Part shown: positions 12,131 through 22,886 of the stretch, one piece after another | Position numbering within the stretch: the first letter of the stretch is position 1 | Layout of the letters: every line of letters begins with the position of its first letter | Assembly (NCBI GenBank): GCA_015680685.1 | Contig: MNCI01003890.1 | Coordinates: 36,172-100,171, forward strand | Length of the DNA stretch: 64,000 nt | Source: Gnetum montanum | Lineage: Eukaryota; Streptophyta; Gnetopsida; Gnetales; Gnetaceae | Reading direction: 5' to 3' | Notes under the pieces: generated by a model | The model's input: only the letters and a program-made list of their open reading frames with translations | Told to the model about the DNA's origin: nothing | The model's database searches: none | Made by a program: the position numbers and the translations under genes

Positions 12131-13254
12131 AGGATCCCTTAGAACTAAAAACTTTACCAATCAGAATGGAGTATGCATTTTTAAATATTGATAAACCAAT
12201 CATCATTAATGCCAAAATTTCTCCTAAATGAAAAGAAAAGTTGTTGGAAGTGGTGAATAAATGATCAACAACCTTTGCTTGGTCATAGCCAAAGCTAATA
12301 GGAATTGATCCAAGGATATGTCAGCACTGCATCTGCACTGACCCAACCATGAAGCCTAGAAGGCACTCGTAGAAGCAGCTAAACCCCAAATTGAAGCAAA
12401 TCATTAAGAAAGAAATAGAGTAACTCCTCAAGGTGGGGTTTATCTATCCAATCATGGATATTGAGTGCGTTAGCCTACTCATAATTGTACCAAAGAAGGA
12501 TGGTAAATGGAAAGTTTGCATTGACTTTAGGTTGTTAAATATGGCAACATTTAATGATCACTTTCCTTTGCCATTCGTGGATCAAGTATTAGACACCATA
12601 TTTGGGCATTGTTATTATAGTTTTTTGGATGGTTATAGTGGCTATAACCAAATCCAAATTGTGCTAGAAGACCAAGCCAAGACAACATTCATGAGTCCCT
12701 AGGGGACTTTTGCATACTATAAGATGTCGTTTGGCCTATGTAATGCCCTTGCAACATTTCAATGCTTGGTCCTTAGTATCTTTCAACAACAAATCAGTAG
12801 TGGTGTTGAAGTTTTCATAGATGACTTCTCCACCTACACAGCTACATTTGAACAAGCCTTACACCAACTTGAGCAAGTACTGAAGAGATGTGTTAAGACA
12901 AACCTATGACTCAATTGGCAAAAGAGCCATCTCATGATCCAAGAAGGCATTATGCTAGGGCATAGAATTTTGCAGAAAGGGATTGAGGTAGACCCAGAAA
13001 AGATAAGGTTCATCTAAGGAATAACACATCAACCAGAGACCGTCAAAGATGTTCGATCATTCCTTGGACACACTAGTTACTACCAACGCTTTATTGAGAA
13101 TTTCTCTAGGATTGCTAAACCATTGGTAAAACTTAGACAGAAAGATGCACCATTCATTTGGACCAATGAATGTCAAAATGCATTCTCTATCAATTAAAAA
13201 AGAAAATCGAAGAAACACCAATCCTACAAGCACTAGATTGGTCCAAACCATTCC
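12131..13254 (+). pseudogene. pol: Gypsy reverse transcriptase (G1)
   Basis: RT of the Athila-like, non-chromoviral gypsy type. Visible blocks are VPKKDGKWKVCIDFRLLN (12,490-12,543), DHFPLPFVDQVLD, SFLDGYSGYNQI, the catalytic FIDD (12,814-12,825), LNWQKSHLM and LGH. The WGTFAY-type motif is broken by TAG at 12,700-12,702. The same codon is a stop in both G2 RT copies. Other stops lie at about 12,128, 12,232 and 12,421, so no active enzyme could be made. Confidence 0.85.
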
Positions 13255-13775
13255 ATATCATGATAGACGCATCTAACTATGCTTTGGGAGTCATGCTCAT
13301 GTAGATGAATGATAAGAAATGTCCATATTATATCCACTACACAAGTCAAAGCATTGTGGAAGCATAGTTAAATTACACCACAACAGAGAAGGAATTAATG
13401 GCAATGGTGTACATGCTAGAAAAGTTTAGACATCATGTGCTAGGTTATAAAGTATTCGTACATATGAACCACAGTGCAATTTGCTTTCTTATGAATAAGT
13501 CAATGGTGAGCCCTCATGTTATACGGTGGCTTGTGATCTTACAGGAATTCGATATTACTATGGTAGATCGAAAAGGGATCGAGAATATGGTTATTGACCA
13601 TCTTTCTTGCTTAAGATGGGATAATAAAGAGGAGGAGAGCCTGTTGTCCAATCAATTTCCAAATGAACTCCTCTTTACTAGAGCAATAAATGAAAAAATG
13701 CCTAAAAAAGCAATATGGTATAATGGCATCCTCACATATCTTCTCACTCGAGATGCCACAAGACTTGGATTTTAG
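13255..13775 (+). pseudogene. pol: Gypsy RNase H (G1)
   Basis: The RNase H-like domain continues from RT. MIDASNYALGVML (about 13,261) holds the first catalytic Asp, then the Y..HYTSQS, TTTEKELMAMV (catalytic Glu) and GYKVFVHMNHSA blocks follow. DRKGIENMVIDHLS (about 13,567) corresponds to the usual D-x-K-G-x-x-N-x-x-A-D-x-L-S end. The HTDHSA aspartate reads as N. The 3' half (13,398-13,775) is the longest open stretch of this element. Confidence 0.8.
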
Positions 13776-15015
13776 AAAAAAGCAACAATTCCTTCATTGG
13801 GTCAAATACTTCATGGAAATTAATGGAAACCTTTACAAGGTGTGCGCTAATGGCCTAATTCATTAGTGTGTCCTTGGCAAAGATCAACTACACATTCTCC
13901 AAGATGCTCATAAAGGACCTTACGGAGGCCACTATGTAGGGAGATGCATGGTCATAAAAATCCTAATGGTAAGGTACTATTGGCCCATAATCTTTAGGGA
14001 TGCCCACCAGTTTGTCAAGTCTTGTGAATGTTGTCAATGTGATGGGGGGATGACCACTCATATGGAAGGTCCTTAACAATGGATTCAATCATTAGAACCT
14101 TTCGACATATGGGGCATTAACTTCATGGGTCCCATCACACCCATGTTTAACAGGAAAACATATATTATAGTAGTAGTTGATTATTGCACAAAATGGGCTA
14201 AAGTGGTAGGCGTTACAGATTGCACATCATCCACTACCGCCAAATTTATACAACAACATATCGTCAATAGGTTTGGGATGTCACATTCACTAATTTCTGA
14301 TAATGGGACTCATTTCACAGGTGCCACATTTAGAAAATTAATGCAAAGCTTGGGAGTAGAACATAAATTAACAAATGTTATTGCCCCTAAGCCAATGGTC
14401 AAGTAGAGGTAACCAACTGGGAAATTACTAAAATATTAATGCGAACCATTAGAAAATATAGGAAGGATTGGAGCACAAAATTTAACGATGCTCTCTAGGC
14501 TTATCAATCAACTTGGAAATTTCCTATTAGATATTCTCCCTATGAGTTAGTGTACGAAAAAACTTCCAACACTCCCAATTCAATCTGAGCTCCATACACT
14601 CTCAATGGCTTATGATCTAAACCTTGATCTAAGTTTAGCACAAAAGAAAAGATTGATCAATCTGAACGTGCTAGACAAAAATCGCTTAGTGGCCCTATCT
14701 TTGAATGAGGTGAACAAGGCATTCAGCAAGCTACGCCATGACCTTAGAATTAGGAAAGTAAGGTTTTAACCAAGAGATAAGGTCCTCTACTGGAACCCCA
14801 CACATGTACCTCAAAAGGAAAAATTTCAAACATTGTGGGAGGGACCTTATATAATTGATCAAACCTTTCCCTCTAGGACCATGATAATTTACAAACCTGA
14901 CTACCCAAATAAAAAGCAGTTGGTCAATATCCAACAAATTAGATCTTTCATAGAACCAAGATTAGCCCGTGTAAATACCGCCTCACCTGATGGACACCCA
15001 TGTTCTATTTTTTGA
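13776..15015 (+). pseudogene. pol: Gypsy integrase (G1)
   Basis: The integrase joins element cDNA to the host genome. It begins with the HHCC zinc region (H..GPYGGHY...CECCQC, 13,880-14,040). The core has FDIWGINFMGP, VDYCTKWAKVV and ISDNGTHFTG (14,100-14,330), and the catalytic Glu region is VEVTN (about 14,404). The C-terminal part runs to the end TASPDGHPCSIF at 15,015, with no chromodomain, consistent with the Athila/Tat side of gypsy. Several stops and frame changes lie between 14,406 and 14,833. Confidence 0.8.
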
Positions 15016-15539
15016 ATCTTCTCCTTCCAACTTAGTCATGGGGGAGATGGCCATCCATGCTAACCATTACCATGACCTCTCAGTTTTTCTACCCTTTTTG
15101 TTTTTTGCATTTTTGATTTTCAAATTTTTCTAATTTTATACCATTTTTATACCATTCTTATATATTTTACTTTATTTTGTTACTTGTGTTTATTTTGATT
15201 AAGTGTAATATTCTCTCATTTTTGCTAATAAATCTGCTTTATTGTCATAGGAAACAATGTTGCTACTACTGTTTACTAATGATGGTTTGTGCTTAATGTG
15301 TGATTGTCAATGTTTGGTTTCTATTTTTGAATTCAGATGTTTCATGACTTTGACATGGTTTATTTTTCATGGGATAGGCAATGAGTCAATGCCATCCACC
15401 CATCCAAAGAACTCTATGGTTTTTCTTGTTCTAGGAATTTGAGGTCCCTTTTTCATTAAAGAAACTTTTGTTGAATTAGTGAGCTTGGTAGTTTTAGAAT
15501 TAGGAAGGATCCAAAGGTTTGTAAAGGGTGTGACTTTAA
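15016..15539 (+). other. G1 3' untranslated region, element end lost
   Basis: After the pol stop lies a purine-rich CATGGGGGAGATGGCC (about 15,038), matched at 58,098 in G2, then a long T-rich stretch. No LTR follows. By about 15,430 another gypsy remnant begins, so the 3' LTR was deleted or never retained. Confidence 0.5.
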
Positions 15540-15975
15540 TAGAGTTGAGGTATTTATGGATGATTTCTTTAGATATGGGCTTGACTTCAAGTAAGCTTTG
15601 GACCACTTAAAGCAAGATTTGAAATGATGCATTGAGATAAATTCAAACCTCAATTGGTAGAAAAGCCACTTAATGGTCCAATATGGTATAGTTCTAGGAC
15701 ACAAGGTATCTTATAAAGGAATAGAGGTAAATCCAAAAAGGATTAGAGTCATCCAAAACATTATCCAAAGTGCACAAATAGCTAAGGATGCTTGACCATT
15801 TCTTTGTCATACAAGGTACTATAGAAGATTTCTAGAAAATTTTTGAAAGATTGCAAAATTGTTTGTCGAACTGACAAAGAAAGATGCATCATTCTAGTGA
15901 TCCAAACAATATGAAAAGACATTTAAGAGCTTGAAATAGAAATTGATCGAGACACTAATTCTTAGAGCTCCAAAT
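15540..15975 (+). pseudogene. pol: Second gypsy RT/RNase H fragment
   Basis: A separate, more diverged copy of the RT thumb to RNase H connection. It reads VEVFMDDFF (catalytic DD, about 15,545), ALDHLKQDLK, SHLMV, GIVLGHKVS, KGIEVNPKRI, RYYRRFLENF and LTKKDASF, ending at LRAPNW. The block order is the same as at 12,811-13,200 in G1, but many codons are stops. It is not a continuation of G1, because G1 already has this region. Confidence 0.75.
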
Positions 15976-16874
15976 TGGTGCTTAGTTAATGTATATTTTC
16001 ATGTACAGTAGTGTGGACTAGATATTGTTGTATGAAACTCTTTGTACTCTTATATATATGAGGATGATGTTTATGTGTTTTTGTAATTTAGCATAGTAGT
16101 GCATAGTTTGCTTTATGTAGAGACATGCATTTTTATAAAGTGATATGTATGTTTAGTTTTTGGTGGGGTAGGAAATTTCTGTACCATTTGACCTTCCTTA
16201 ATATTATGTATTCTACACATCATTGGTTTTAGTTATCATGCTTCCATTCTACAATTACTTGATCCTAGGCATCACCCTGCCCTAGCTAGGATGGGGTGTT
16301 ACAAATATGCTGACACATCACTATGTTAACCTAGAACTAAGATTCTTGATTTGGTAACTCCAAGTTTAGGTTTGATTTTGGTGGGTAATGTGCTTATTTG
16401 ACTATATGTGGTGGGAATAAATATTGTAAAGAAAATATTGTTTTTGGTTTCAACACCACACCTTATCATGTTGGTTATGTTATTTTAAAATCTGTTTTTA
16501 ACTACCATGTTGGTTGTACTAAGGATAAGTTATTTTTTGCTGGGGTGTGAGGGGTGGTCTCAAAACCCAAAGCCAATTTTTATACAACATTTATCACCAA
16601 AACATAGATTCACACATGAGGTTACCAAATTGCGTCATCCTTATATATCTTAAGATGTACTTATAGTTAGAGATCTTGCCCCAACACCTGTGAATCTTAT
16701 CCATATTTATCTTTTAAAATCATATATTAAAAATTAGAACCCGATTTTCAATGATGCATTACTCAATTAGTGGAAGTATATAACTCATGGTCTACACTAG
16801 GAAAATTGACTAGTTGGCTAGAGAAACAAGGTCTAAGAGTTATTTTTAGTAAACTAAAGATCATGGGATTGATT
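15976..16874. other. Unassigned, possible LTR remnant
   Basis: No gene was seen. A sequence ending GGATGGGGTGTTACA (about 16,289-16,305) looks like a retrotransposon LTR edge, but no partner was found. The rest is AT-rich. Confidence 0.3.
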
Positions 16875-17890
16875 TCATACACTAAATTTTTTATTAAATG
16901 AAGAATTTCCTAGAGAAGACATCTAAGAAGAAAAACCAAATTCTGGTTTCTTTAATGAACTTTCCTTCTGTGAGGTAAAGACAACCTTATCAAAGATAAA
17001 AAATGGAAAAGTTGTTGGACCAAATAAGATTTCTATATAAGCTTGTAAAACACTAGGAGATATAGGAGTTTCATGATTGACACAATTATTTAATAAAATT
17101 TTGAAGGCTAGAGAAATACCCAACAATGAGGTGTTAGCCTAGTGGTACGGGTCTTGGCTTGATAATCATAGGTCATAGGTTCAATTCCACTAGGTAGTAC
17201 TAAGTAAAAACTTATATAAATATTGGTGTACCTATATTTCACTTCTTTTAGGTTCTAGCACCCTAGAAAAAGATTTATTGTTCATATATACAAAAATAAA
17301 GGAGATGTACAAAACCATGCAAATAAGAGGGATCAAGCTAATAAGCTATACTATGAAGCTTTGGGAGGCATAGAATAATGTTTTGTATAAAGAGTATCAA
17401 AAAATAAATTTGGATTTATGCTAAAGAGATATATCATAGAGGCTATTTTCTTAATATGACAATTAATGGTAAATTTTATAAAATATAGAAAAAATCTACA
17501 TATGATCTTCATTGATCTTCATATGATCTACATAAATATATTAAAGTAATTCAAGATATGTATGAAGGAGCTAACATTAAAATTAGAAAAGTTTATGGAA
17601 CAATATTAGTTTTCCAATCACAAGTTTACATCAAGGGTTTGTGGTTAGCCCATCCTTATTTATCATTGTTATAAATGAATTAACAAAGGAAATATAAGAT
17701 AAAATCCCTTGGTATATGTTATTTGTGTATGATATTGTGTTGGTGGATACATATCCAGAAAATATTACTTCTAAAATGAAAAAGTTGAGACTTGCTCAAG
17801 AATCAAAAGGCTTGAAAATTAGCAAGGATAAGACAAATATATGGAATGCAGTTTTAATAATAACATAAATAGTGTAAAATAGAAGTGAAA
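16875..17890 (+). pseudogene. RTE-type LINE reverse transcriptase, dead
   Basis: A non-LTR retrotransposon RT. Segments in order are FLLNEEFPRED (16,884), EVKTTLSKIKNGKVVGP (RT block 0/1), LTQLFNKILKAREIPN and, after the SINE insertion, IYTKIKEMYK..RGIKLISY. QFGFM-like and EAIFLI blocks follow, then FIDLH, VIQDMYEGAN, PSLFIIVINEL, the active-site block MLFVYDIVLVD (normally F-A-D-D-I) and GLKISKDKT. The A-D-D box reads V-Y-D, so the enzyme is inactive, and stops are frequent. It ends near the usual EYMEC-like block at about 17,845. Confidence 0.8.
17129..17266 (+). mobile_element. tRNA-derived SINE inserted in the LINE
   Basis: An internal pol III promoter is visible: box A TAGCCTAGTGG (17,135-17,145) and box B GGTTCAATTCC (17,178-17,188), 32 nt apart. 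A tRNA-unrelated body follows. It interrupts the LINE reading frame between IPNNE and the ..KRFIVHIYKNKG-like continuation, which shows it is an insertion. No long target duplication was recognised. Confidence 0.75.
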
Positions 17891-18845
17891 ATTTAAGGCC
17901 AAAAAGTCTCTCACTGCAAATAATTCAGCTATGTAAGATTAATCCTTCAGTCAAATAGTATAGAAAGGCATCGATGAATTTCCATTTCTAGCCATTAGCT
18001 GAGTGTCTTGATAAAGTATGAGGAAAGATAATTCAACTAACAATGTAATCTTTGCTATACTTCCTAAACCAAAATCAAACATCAACATTTCAGAGATTTA
18101 GTTTCCCATTTCCATGGTTAAGCATTTGGGAAAATGTTCCAGAATTGCAATGCCACTTTCCATAATATTTCCCAAACAGCAGAATTTGCGTGCTAGTAGT
18201 TCCAAGCACCGAGAAAATTTTAAATCTTTAGATGTTTAATACATTCTATCAACAACAACTTGATTTTGACACCATAAATACTTTTTAAAGTTACCTAATT
18301 AAACATGCAGCAGAAAGATGCAAAGGAAAGGGTGTTAGAAAACAGTCCTATATTAACACAGGTCTATGTAACAATGTTCAATGTTCCAATTTTACCCGTA
18401 AAACCGTAGCAAAAATGGTTTTTATCATCCAAATTCTGGATCTGAGCCACATCCTGCACGTCAGAAAGGACCTCGATTCTAAACATCAGGATTAAGAAAA
18501 GGAACTCAATTAACTAATTCTTAGTCCTCGCAGATATCTGTCATTACACCACAAGAATACACCACAAGAATAAAACACATGGCAAGGAAAACAAAAGAAA
18601 AAAAAAAGCTAAATAAGCGCAGATTCCATTTATATTATACTCAATCTAAGCTGGTTACAGAGCTTTTCGTGGAACAGTCTAGCATATGATTAATTCTCCT
18701 GTCCCTCAAATGATTTAATCTGTAACAGTAAAGAATAATGAGTATTAAATTGTGAAGCCACCTTATTTGTGTGGCTCATAAGTCATACCACAATTTTATA
18801 GGATGGAATTCTTTTGCAAGTGGATGCAGAACATGCATTCTATAC
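17891..18845. other. Spacer, possible 3' flank of the TLC gene
   Basis: No coding homology was seen. Base composition differs from the retrotransposon blocks. It lies downstream of the minus-strand TLC pseudogene and could hold its 3' UTR. No T-run on the plus strand marks a retroposed poly(A) tail. Confidence 0.3.
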
Positions 18846-19571
18846 CTAACACAAAAGCAAACACTTTTGACTTGGGATGGCAGCGGCAGTACCCAGCATA
18901 ACATGATCACACTTTTCTGCTGTGACGCTTTTGGAATAGGTTCTGAACAGATCAACCCAAACCCAAAGAGTGAGAACCCAACTAAAACTAGCCAACAATG
19001 TTATTGCAACAATAATTACCCAAGATAAAGCCAGCCACCTGGGGATAAGATTATCAGCTATCCCTGTGCTGTAATAAACCCCCAAATTGTAGGTAAGGAT
19101 TGGAAACAGAATGCATCTGGAAACAGTGCAGAAGTTGTAGAAAAATGGGGACAGAAGCCAGGAACAGGACAAACATAATTGTGCAGGCCCCATGAGGCAC
19201 ATAGAATCTGCAGGTGCCCATGACAAACAGAGGAGCAACATGATGAGCAATGACCTTGTAATCCTTTGGAAAAAAAGATCAGATAATGTGGAAGATCAAT
19301 CAGGAAGTATGCCAGGCTGAATTCAAGGACTGAATCAATTTTCAAAGCTGGTGTTCTTCCTTGCCAAATGCTCCCATGGAGACCCGGCCTTGAGCGGACA
19401 CAATGCAGCTAGGCTTGTTGCAGTGAGGGTGCCATGAACCATTGAAATGAAGCAGCTTGTGGCCTCTCCACGCTGCTCCAAGCTTCATTTCCGAAACAGC
19501 TTGAAAAATGCAATCAAATACATTAACAGGAAAAAACCCACGGATTGCATCAAAACTATAGGTAACTCCAT
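18846..19571 (-). pseudogene. TLC-domain protein gene, broken
   Basis: From the ATG at 19,571 the protein starts MELPIVLMQSV with a hydrophobic first segment, then SCFISMVHGT. DSVLEFSLAYFLIDLPHYLIF follows in another frame, then IAHHVAPLFVMGTCRF with the His-His pair, and GVYYSTG.ADNLIPRW..LSWVI. This matches my recollection of the plant TLC-domain protein typified by At5g14285, a multi-pass membrane protein of the TRAM/LAG1/CLN8 family. Breaks: TGA (19,485-19,487) where Trp is expected, a frame change near 19,340, another at an A-run (about 19,268), and about 28 codons missing near 19,155 (after FLAS). No intron was detected. The ORF ends at 18,846. Sequencing error could explain one break but not all. 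Confidence 0.75.
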
Positions 19572-20154
19572 GCCCACAAAATTTAAGATATTAGTCTCAA
19601 ATTCTTGTTTTTCCTGTACCCTGTCTCCAAATTCTCGATTTGGGATCGGAAAGAAGAAAAAGAAAAAACAAACAAACAAAACCTAGCTCCAGATTCCTAT
19701 GGACCCTTGAAGTCCCCACGAAGCAAAACTAGGTAAAAGTACCAACCAAAAACAGTTTACAAACTATAATCTTGAAAAAGCCAGTATTTCGAAAATTCCG
19801 CTGAACCCATAAACCCCAAAACGTGTGATCGCAGATCAGCTGCTGCAAATCCGAAATCACAGACAATTTTCAAACTCAAGAACTTTCCGCCCAAAATCAA
19901 GTAACAATCTCTAAGGATTCCTCAACTTTCATCAACCAAAAACACAATACATAAACTGCTTCTGAAATCTTTTCAAAGCACCAGCAACAAAATATGAACA
20001 GCCCAGCCAGATTGCAGGAGGTTAATCTTCAATGCTCCAACACGGTTGAACGAATAACTGCATTGCTGCAAGGAAAAATTGCAGGGAGGACACGGAATGG
20101 CTGGTAGTTGCATCTACCAAGAAATACTGTGAAAAAAAACAACACCCCAAACTA
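19572..20154. other. Upstream flank of the TLC pseudogene
   Basis: It contains a pyrimidine-rich minus-strand leader directly before the ATG (19,650-19,690) and moderately CpG-containing sequence. No coding homology was seen. It could be the old 5' UTR or promoter. Confidence 0.3.
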
Positions 20155-20445
20155 TTAAAGACTACTGCAATAGATAAATACTGCCACAACCCACATTTTC
20201 ATTTTCATTTGTCTCCTCCTCAATTCAACAGAGCAGGAGCTCCTTGGCGCTTCATTTCTGCGATTCTGCTCCGTTTGCTGCAACGCAACACCGCAAGATG
20301 GGCGAAAGCCAAGAAATTTTAGCCGAGGAGGAGCGGCAGGAGCATGACCAGTAGCACCACCATCAGGAACAACCGGAGCAGGAACAACCGTGGCAGCAAG
20401 CGCCGACTCCACAGCGTCTGAACCAGTACCTTGACTGACAAGTAA
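20155..20445 (-). CDS. Candidate exon, unrecognised, CpG-rich
   Basis: On the minus strand an open frame follows a splice-acceptor-like GTTTTTAG (about 20,453) and reads AQLGLLVSQGTGSDAVESA and onward, with an Ala/Pro-rich stretch. It ends at a stop near 20,155. CpG dinucleotides are far more frequent than in the surrounding transposons, as expected for unmethylated host sequence. I recognise no family. It could be an upstream exon of the gene at 18,846 or a chance frame. Confidence 0.25.
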   Translation of the reverse strand, partial: LLVSQGTGSDAVESALAATVVPAPVVPDGGATGHAPAAPPRLKFLGFRPSCGVALQQTEQNRRNEAPRSSCSVELRRRQMKMKMWVVAVFIYCSSL

Positions 20446-20520
20446 ACCAAGCTGAGCTAAAAACCTTTAGAAAATAACGCAGAGATTTAATTGCAACATG
20501 TATATGCAGTTTTATGGTAT

Positions 20521-20968
20521 GATTTATGGTGTCTTTGTCATATATCGTTCTCACTGTGGTTTCGTTCTTAAAGTGACAGCAGAGTTAATGCTTGCTTTTA
20601 AGAGAAAGTAAGAGAATGGAAGTAAGTATTTATTAAAATTTATTAAAATATTTAATTCAGGTTGTCTGTTTACCATTTTATTATTTTACACGCAGATGTG
20701 GATGTGGAGCGAAGACGCACCGACACACCCCATTAAGGAATATGCTTGTAAAATAATAAAATGGTAAATTACGAAATGATCGATAACTTAAATTAAATAT
20801 TTTAATAAATTTTAACAAATATTTACTTCCATTATCTTGCTTTTGAAGAATCAGTATAATGTCTCTCTTATAACTAAGATGCCACCCAAAGCAAGCAATG
20901 ACTCTAATGTGACTTTAAGAACAAAAGCACAGTGGGAACAGTATATGGTGGGGAAAACATAAACCAAG
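20521..20968. mobile_element. Fold-back (inverted-repeat) element
   Basis: The left arm, 20,521-20,692, pairs imperfectly with the right arm, 20,746-20,968. For example, GTTCTTAAAGTGACA at 20,564 pairs with TGTGACTTTAAGAAC at 20,908, and TTACCATTTTATTATTTTAC at 20,670 pairs with GTAAAATAATAAAATGGTAA at 20,747. The 53-nt loop is GC-rich. The right arm carries about 45 extra bases. It is probably a MITE or fold-back transposon, and its transcript would form a long hairpin. Confidence 0.7.
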
Positions 20969-21166
20969 AACATTGCACACTACGGGAGTTGACATTACTT
21001 AAAACTCATTACTTAAAACTCATTTCATGGCTTGTACTTGGTGCTACTTTCTCGTGTCCGGTTGTTTTCTCCTAAAGATAACATCAAATATTTCTCATTC
21101 CTTCAGTGGAAATTTCTAATTCTCATTCCTTTCAGCCATGTAAATTTCCTAAACCGAAATTTTTTA

Positions 21167-21313
21167 GTCAATTATTTCACAAATGTCTTATGCCCTGTGT
21201 AATTGTCAATTTTGATATTGGAGATTTACAAACCATAGTCAATTACTTCCCAAATGTCTCATGCCACTATTTATGTAATTGTCAATTTTGAAATTAGAGA
21301 TTTACAAACAATG
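21167..21313 (+). repeat. Tandem duplication of about 71-76 bp
   Basis: Two adjacent copies (21,167-21,237 and 21,238-21,313) share AGTCAATTA.TTC.CAAATGTCT and TGTAATTGTCAATTTTGA. The second has a 5-bp insertion. It is non-coding. Confidence 0.75.
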
Positions 21314-22106
21314 CTCAAGTTAAATTTTTTGACAAAATTTGACTATCTATAATAATCAACAAAAAGTAAGATTGCTCAAACTAAAATTTTTAGTGTCGAA
21401 TATTATATAGGCCGATACAAATGTAGAAAACCTGTGAAACCATTTTTTGCAATGTTTTGAAAGCTAATTATTACACTGCAGATGCAAAAACCATATGTTA
21501 AACACTAATGACTTATGTACACCTTTATAATGGTAATTTGGGAAACACTAACTTGCAACTCCAATAATTCTTCTTTTATTCTACCAAAATCTATACATAA
21601 TGGCTAATAACATAATTTAATAAAGTCTATACATTACATCTTTTATTTCAATAAAATAATACATTTTTGTATAATAGAATCTCATTATTCAACTCAAAAC
21701 ATTATCTAATGAGAAATTTATACATATTATTTACCATTTGAATCAACCTATAACTTGGTTTTTCTAAATTAAAAGTCTTACCCCTAGGCTAGTACTTCAT
21801 TATTTCTATAGGCAATTTTTTATTCTATTATTTTAGCATTAAGTTATTTAAACAAGAACATATAAAACTTGACTTTGTGAGATTTTGTAAATAAATCTAT
21901 TTTTTATATTTTAATGCATATGGTAGAATATTTAATTTATTTGGATGGTTGAACATATTCATCTATATGGTTATGTTTTTAAGTTAGCAAAAACTTACTA
22001 GATTGAGTTATATATGAGGCATCGCTATACTCCTAAAATTCTTCTAAATTATTATGTTAGGTTAACTAGCTCACTAACTACTATGTTGTGTATTCAAAGA
22101 TATCTA
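21314..22106. other. AT-rich spacer, nothing recognised
   Basis: No coding homology, repeat unit or RNA gene was found. Confidence 0.3.
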
Positions 22107-22443
22107 AACGTTCTCATGAAAGAGCACTAATCATGATAAAAACCTTATATCATTAAAATGCATTACAAGTTTAGCATCTAGAGCAACGTTGTAATTCTAA
22201 ACCACGGCTAATTTCAATGCACTATATGTAAGTTAGACAAACCTAAGTAGCTAGGGTAGCTTAAATATGGATTTCATTGACTTATAATAGAAAATATTGA
22301 ATATTTTTTTTAACTTCTAGTTTTGACAACTCTTAATTAATAAGAGAACACATAAGTTTGAAATCAGTTGAGAAAAGATAGGCCAAACCCAAAATAAGTT
22401 GACTATGTGTATAGTGGAAGACATATAGTCAATAGGTGTGTAC
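22107..22443 (+). repeat. Dispersed repeat, copy A
   Basis: Closely similar to 42,739-43,050 in the same orientation. Both start near TTCTCA..AAAGAGCACTAATC, share ATGCATTACAAGTTTAGC and end ..GGTGTGTAC. The copy stops exactly where a truncated copia LTR begins at 22,444. Confidence 0.85.
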
Positions 22444-22529
22444 CTTTGATGTACCACATCGAAATAAAATATTTCTATTTCTGCTCTATTCTTGCACCTA
22501 TTATTTTGTTCCATGTTAATTTCTTATCA
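22444..22529 (+). mobile_element. Copia LTR 3' fragment (C0)
   Basis: It matches the last 86 bp of the copia LTR at 48,748-49,070 (CTTTGATGTACCACAT..AATTTCTTATCA). The upstream part of the LTR is missing and is replaced by the dispersed repeat. Confidence 0.8.
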
Positions 22530-22530
22530 A

Positions 22531-22542
22531 TGGTATTGGAGC
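22531..22542 (+). promoter_or_regulatory. Copia primer binding site (initiator tRNA-Met)
   Basis: TGGTATTGGAGC differs by two bases from TGGTATCAGAGC, the usual plant copia site, and lies one base after the LTR end. Confidence 0.75.
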
Positions 22543-22553
22543 TAGAAGTTCCA

Positions 22554-22886
22554 ATGAATAACTCGACTCAAATTTCAGTTCTTGTCTTGGATGGGCAAAA
22601 TTACAATTGATGGAGTGTCCAAATGAAGGTGCTTTTTGATTTCCACGAGCTGCTGGATGTTGTGGAAAATAGTGTTGCTAATCTTGTAGTAAATGCAACT
22701 AATGATGCATAGAAGAATGCCCACCGTGAGAATAAGAAGAAATATAAGAAGACATTATATTTCATTCATCAAGGGGTGAATGATGAAGTTTTTGAGAAGA
22801 TTGCAGCAGCAACCACATCAAAGCAAGCTTGGGATACCTTGATGACATCATACAAAGGTGTAGACAAAGTTAAGAAAGTAAGAATT
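22554..22886 (+). pseudogene. gag: Copia gag N-terminus (C0), interrupted by M1
   Basis: Gag starts MNNSTQISVLVLDGQNYN, then has TAA where Trp is expected (W in NYxxWS). It continues through KKKYKKTLYFIHQGV and TSKQAWDTLMTSYKG, the last of which recurs at 44,926-44,975 in the other copia copy. It is cut at 22,886 by the M1 LTR. No continuation on the far side of the M cluster was found. Confidence 0.85.

Noticed and set aside
17135-17188. A functional tRNA gene
   Set aside because: A and B boxes are present, but there is no cloverleaf acceptor or anticodon stem and it lies inside a LINE. A SINE explains it better.
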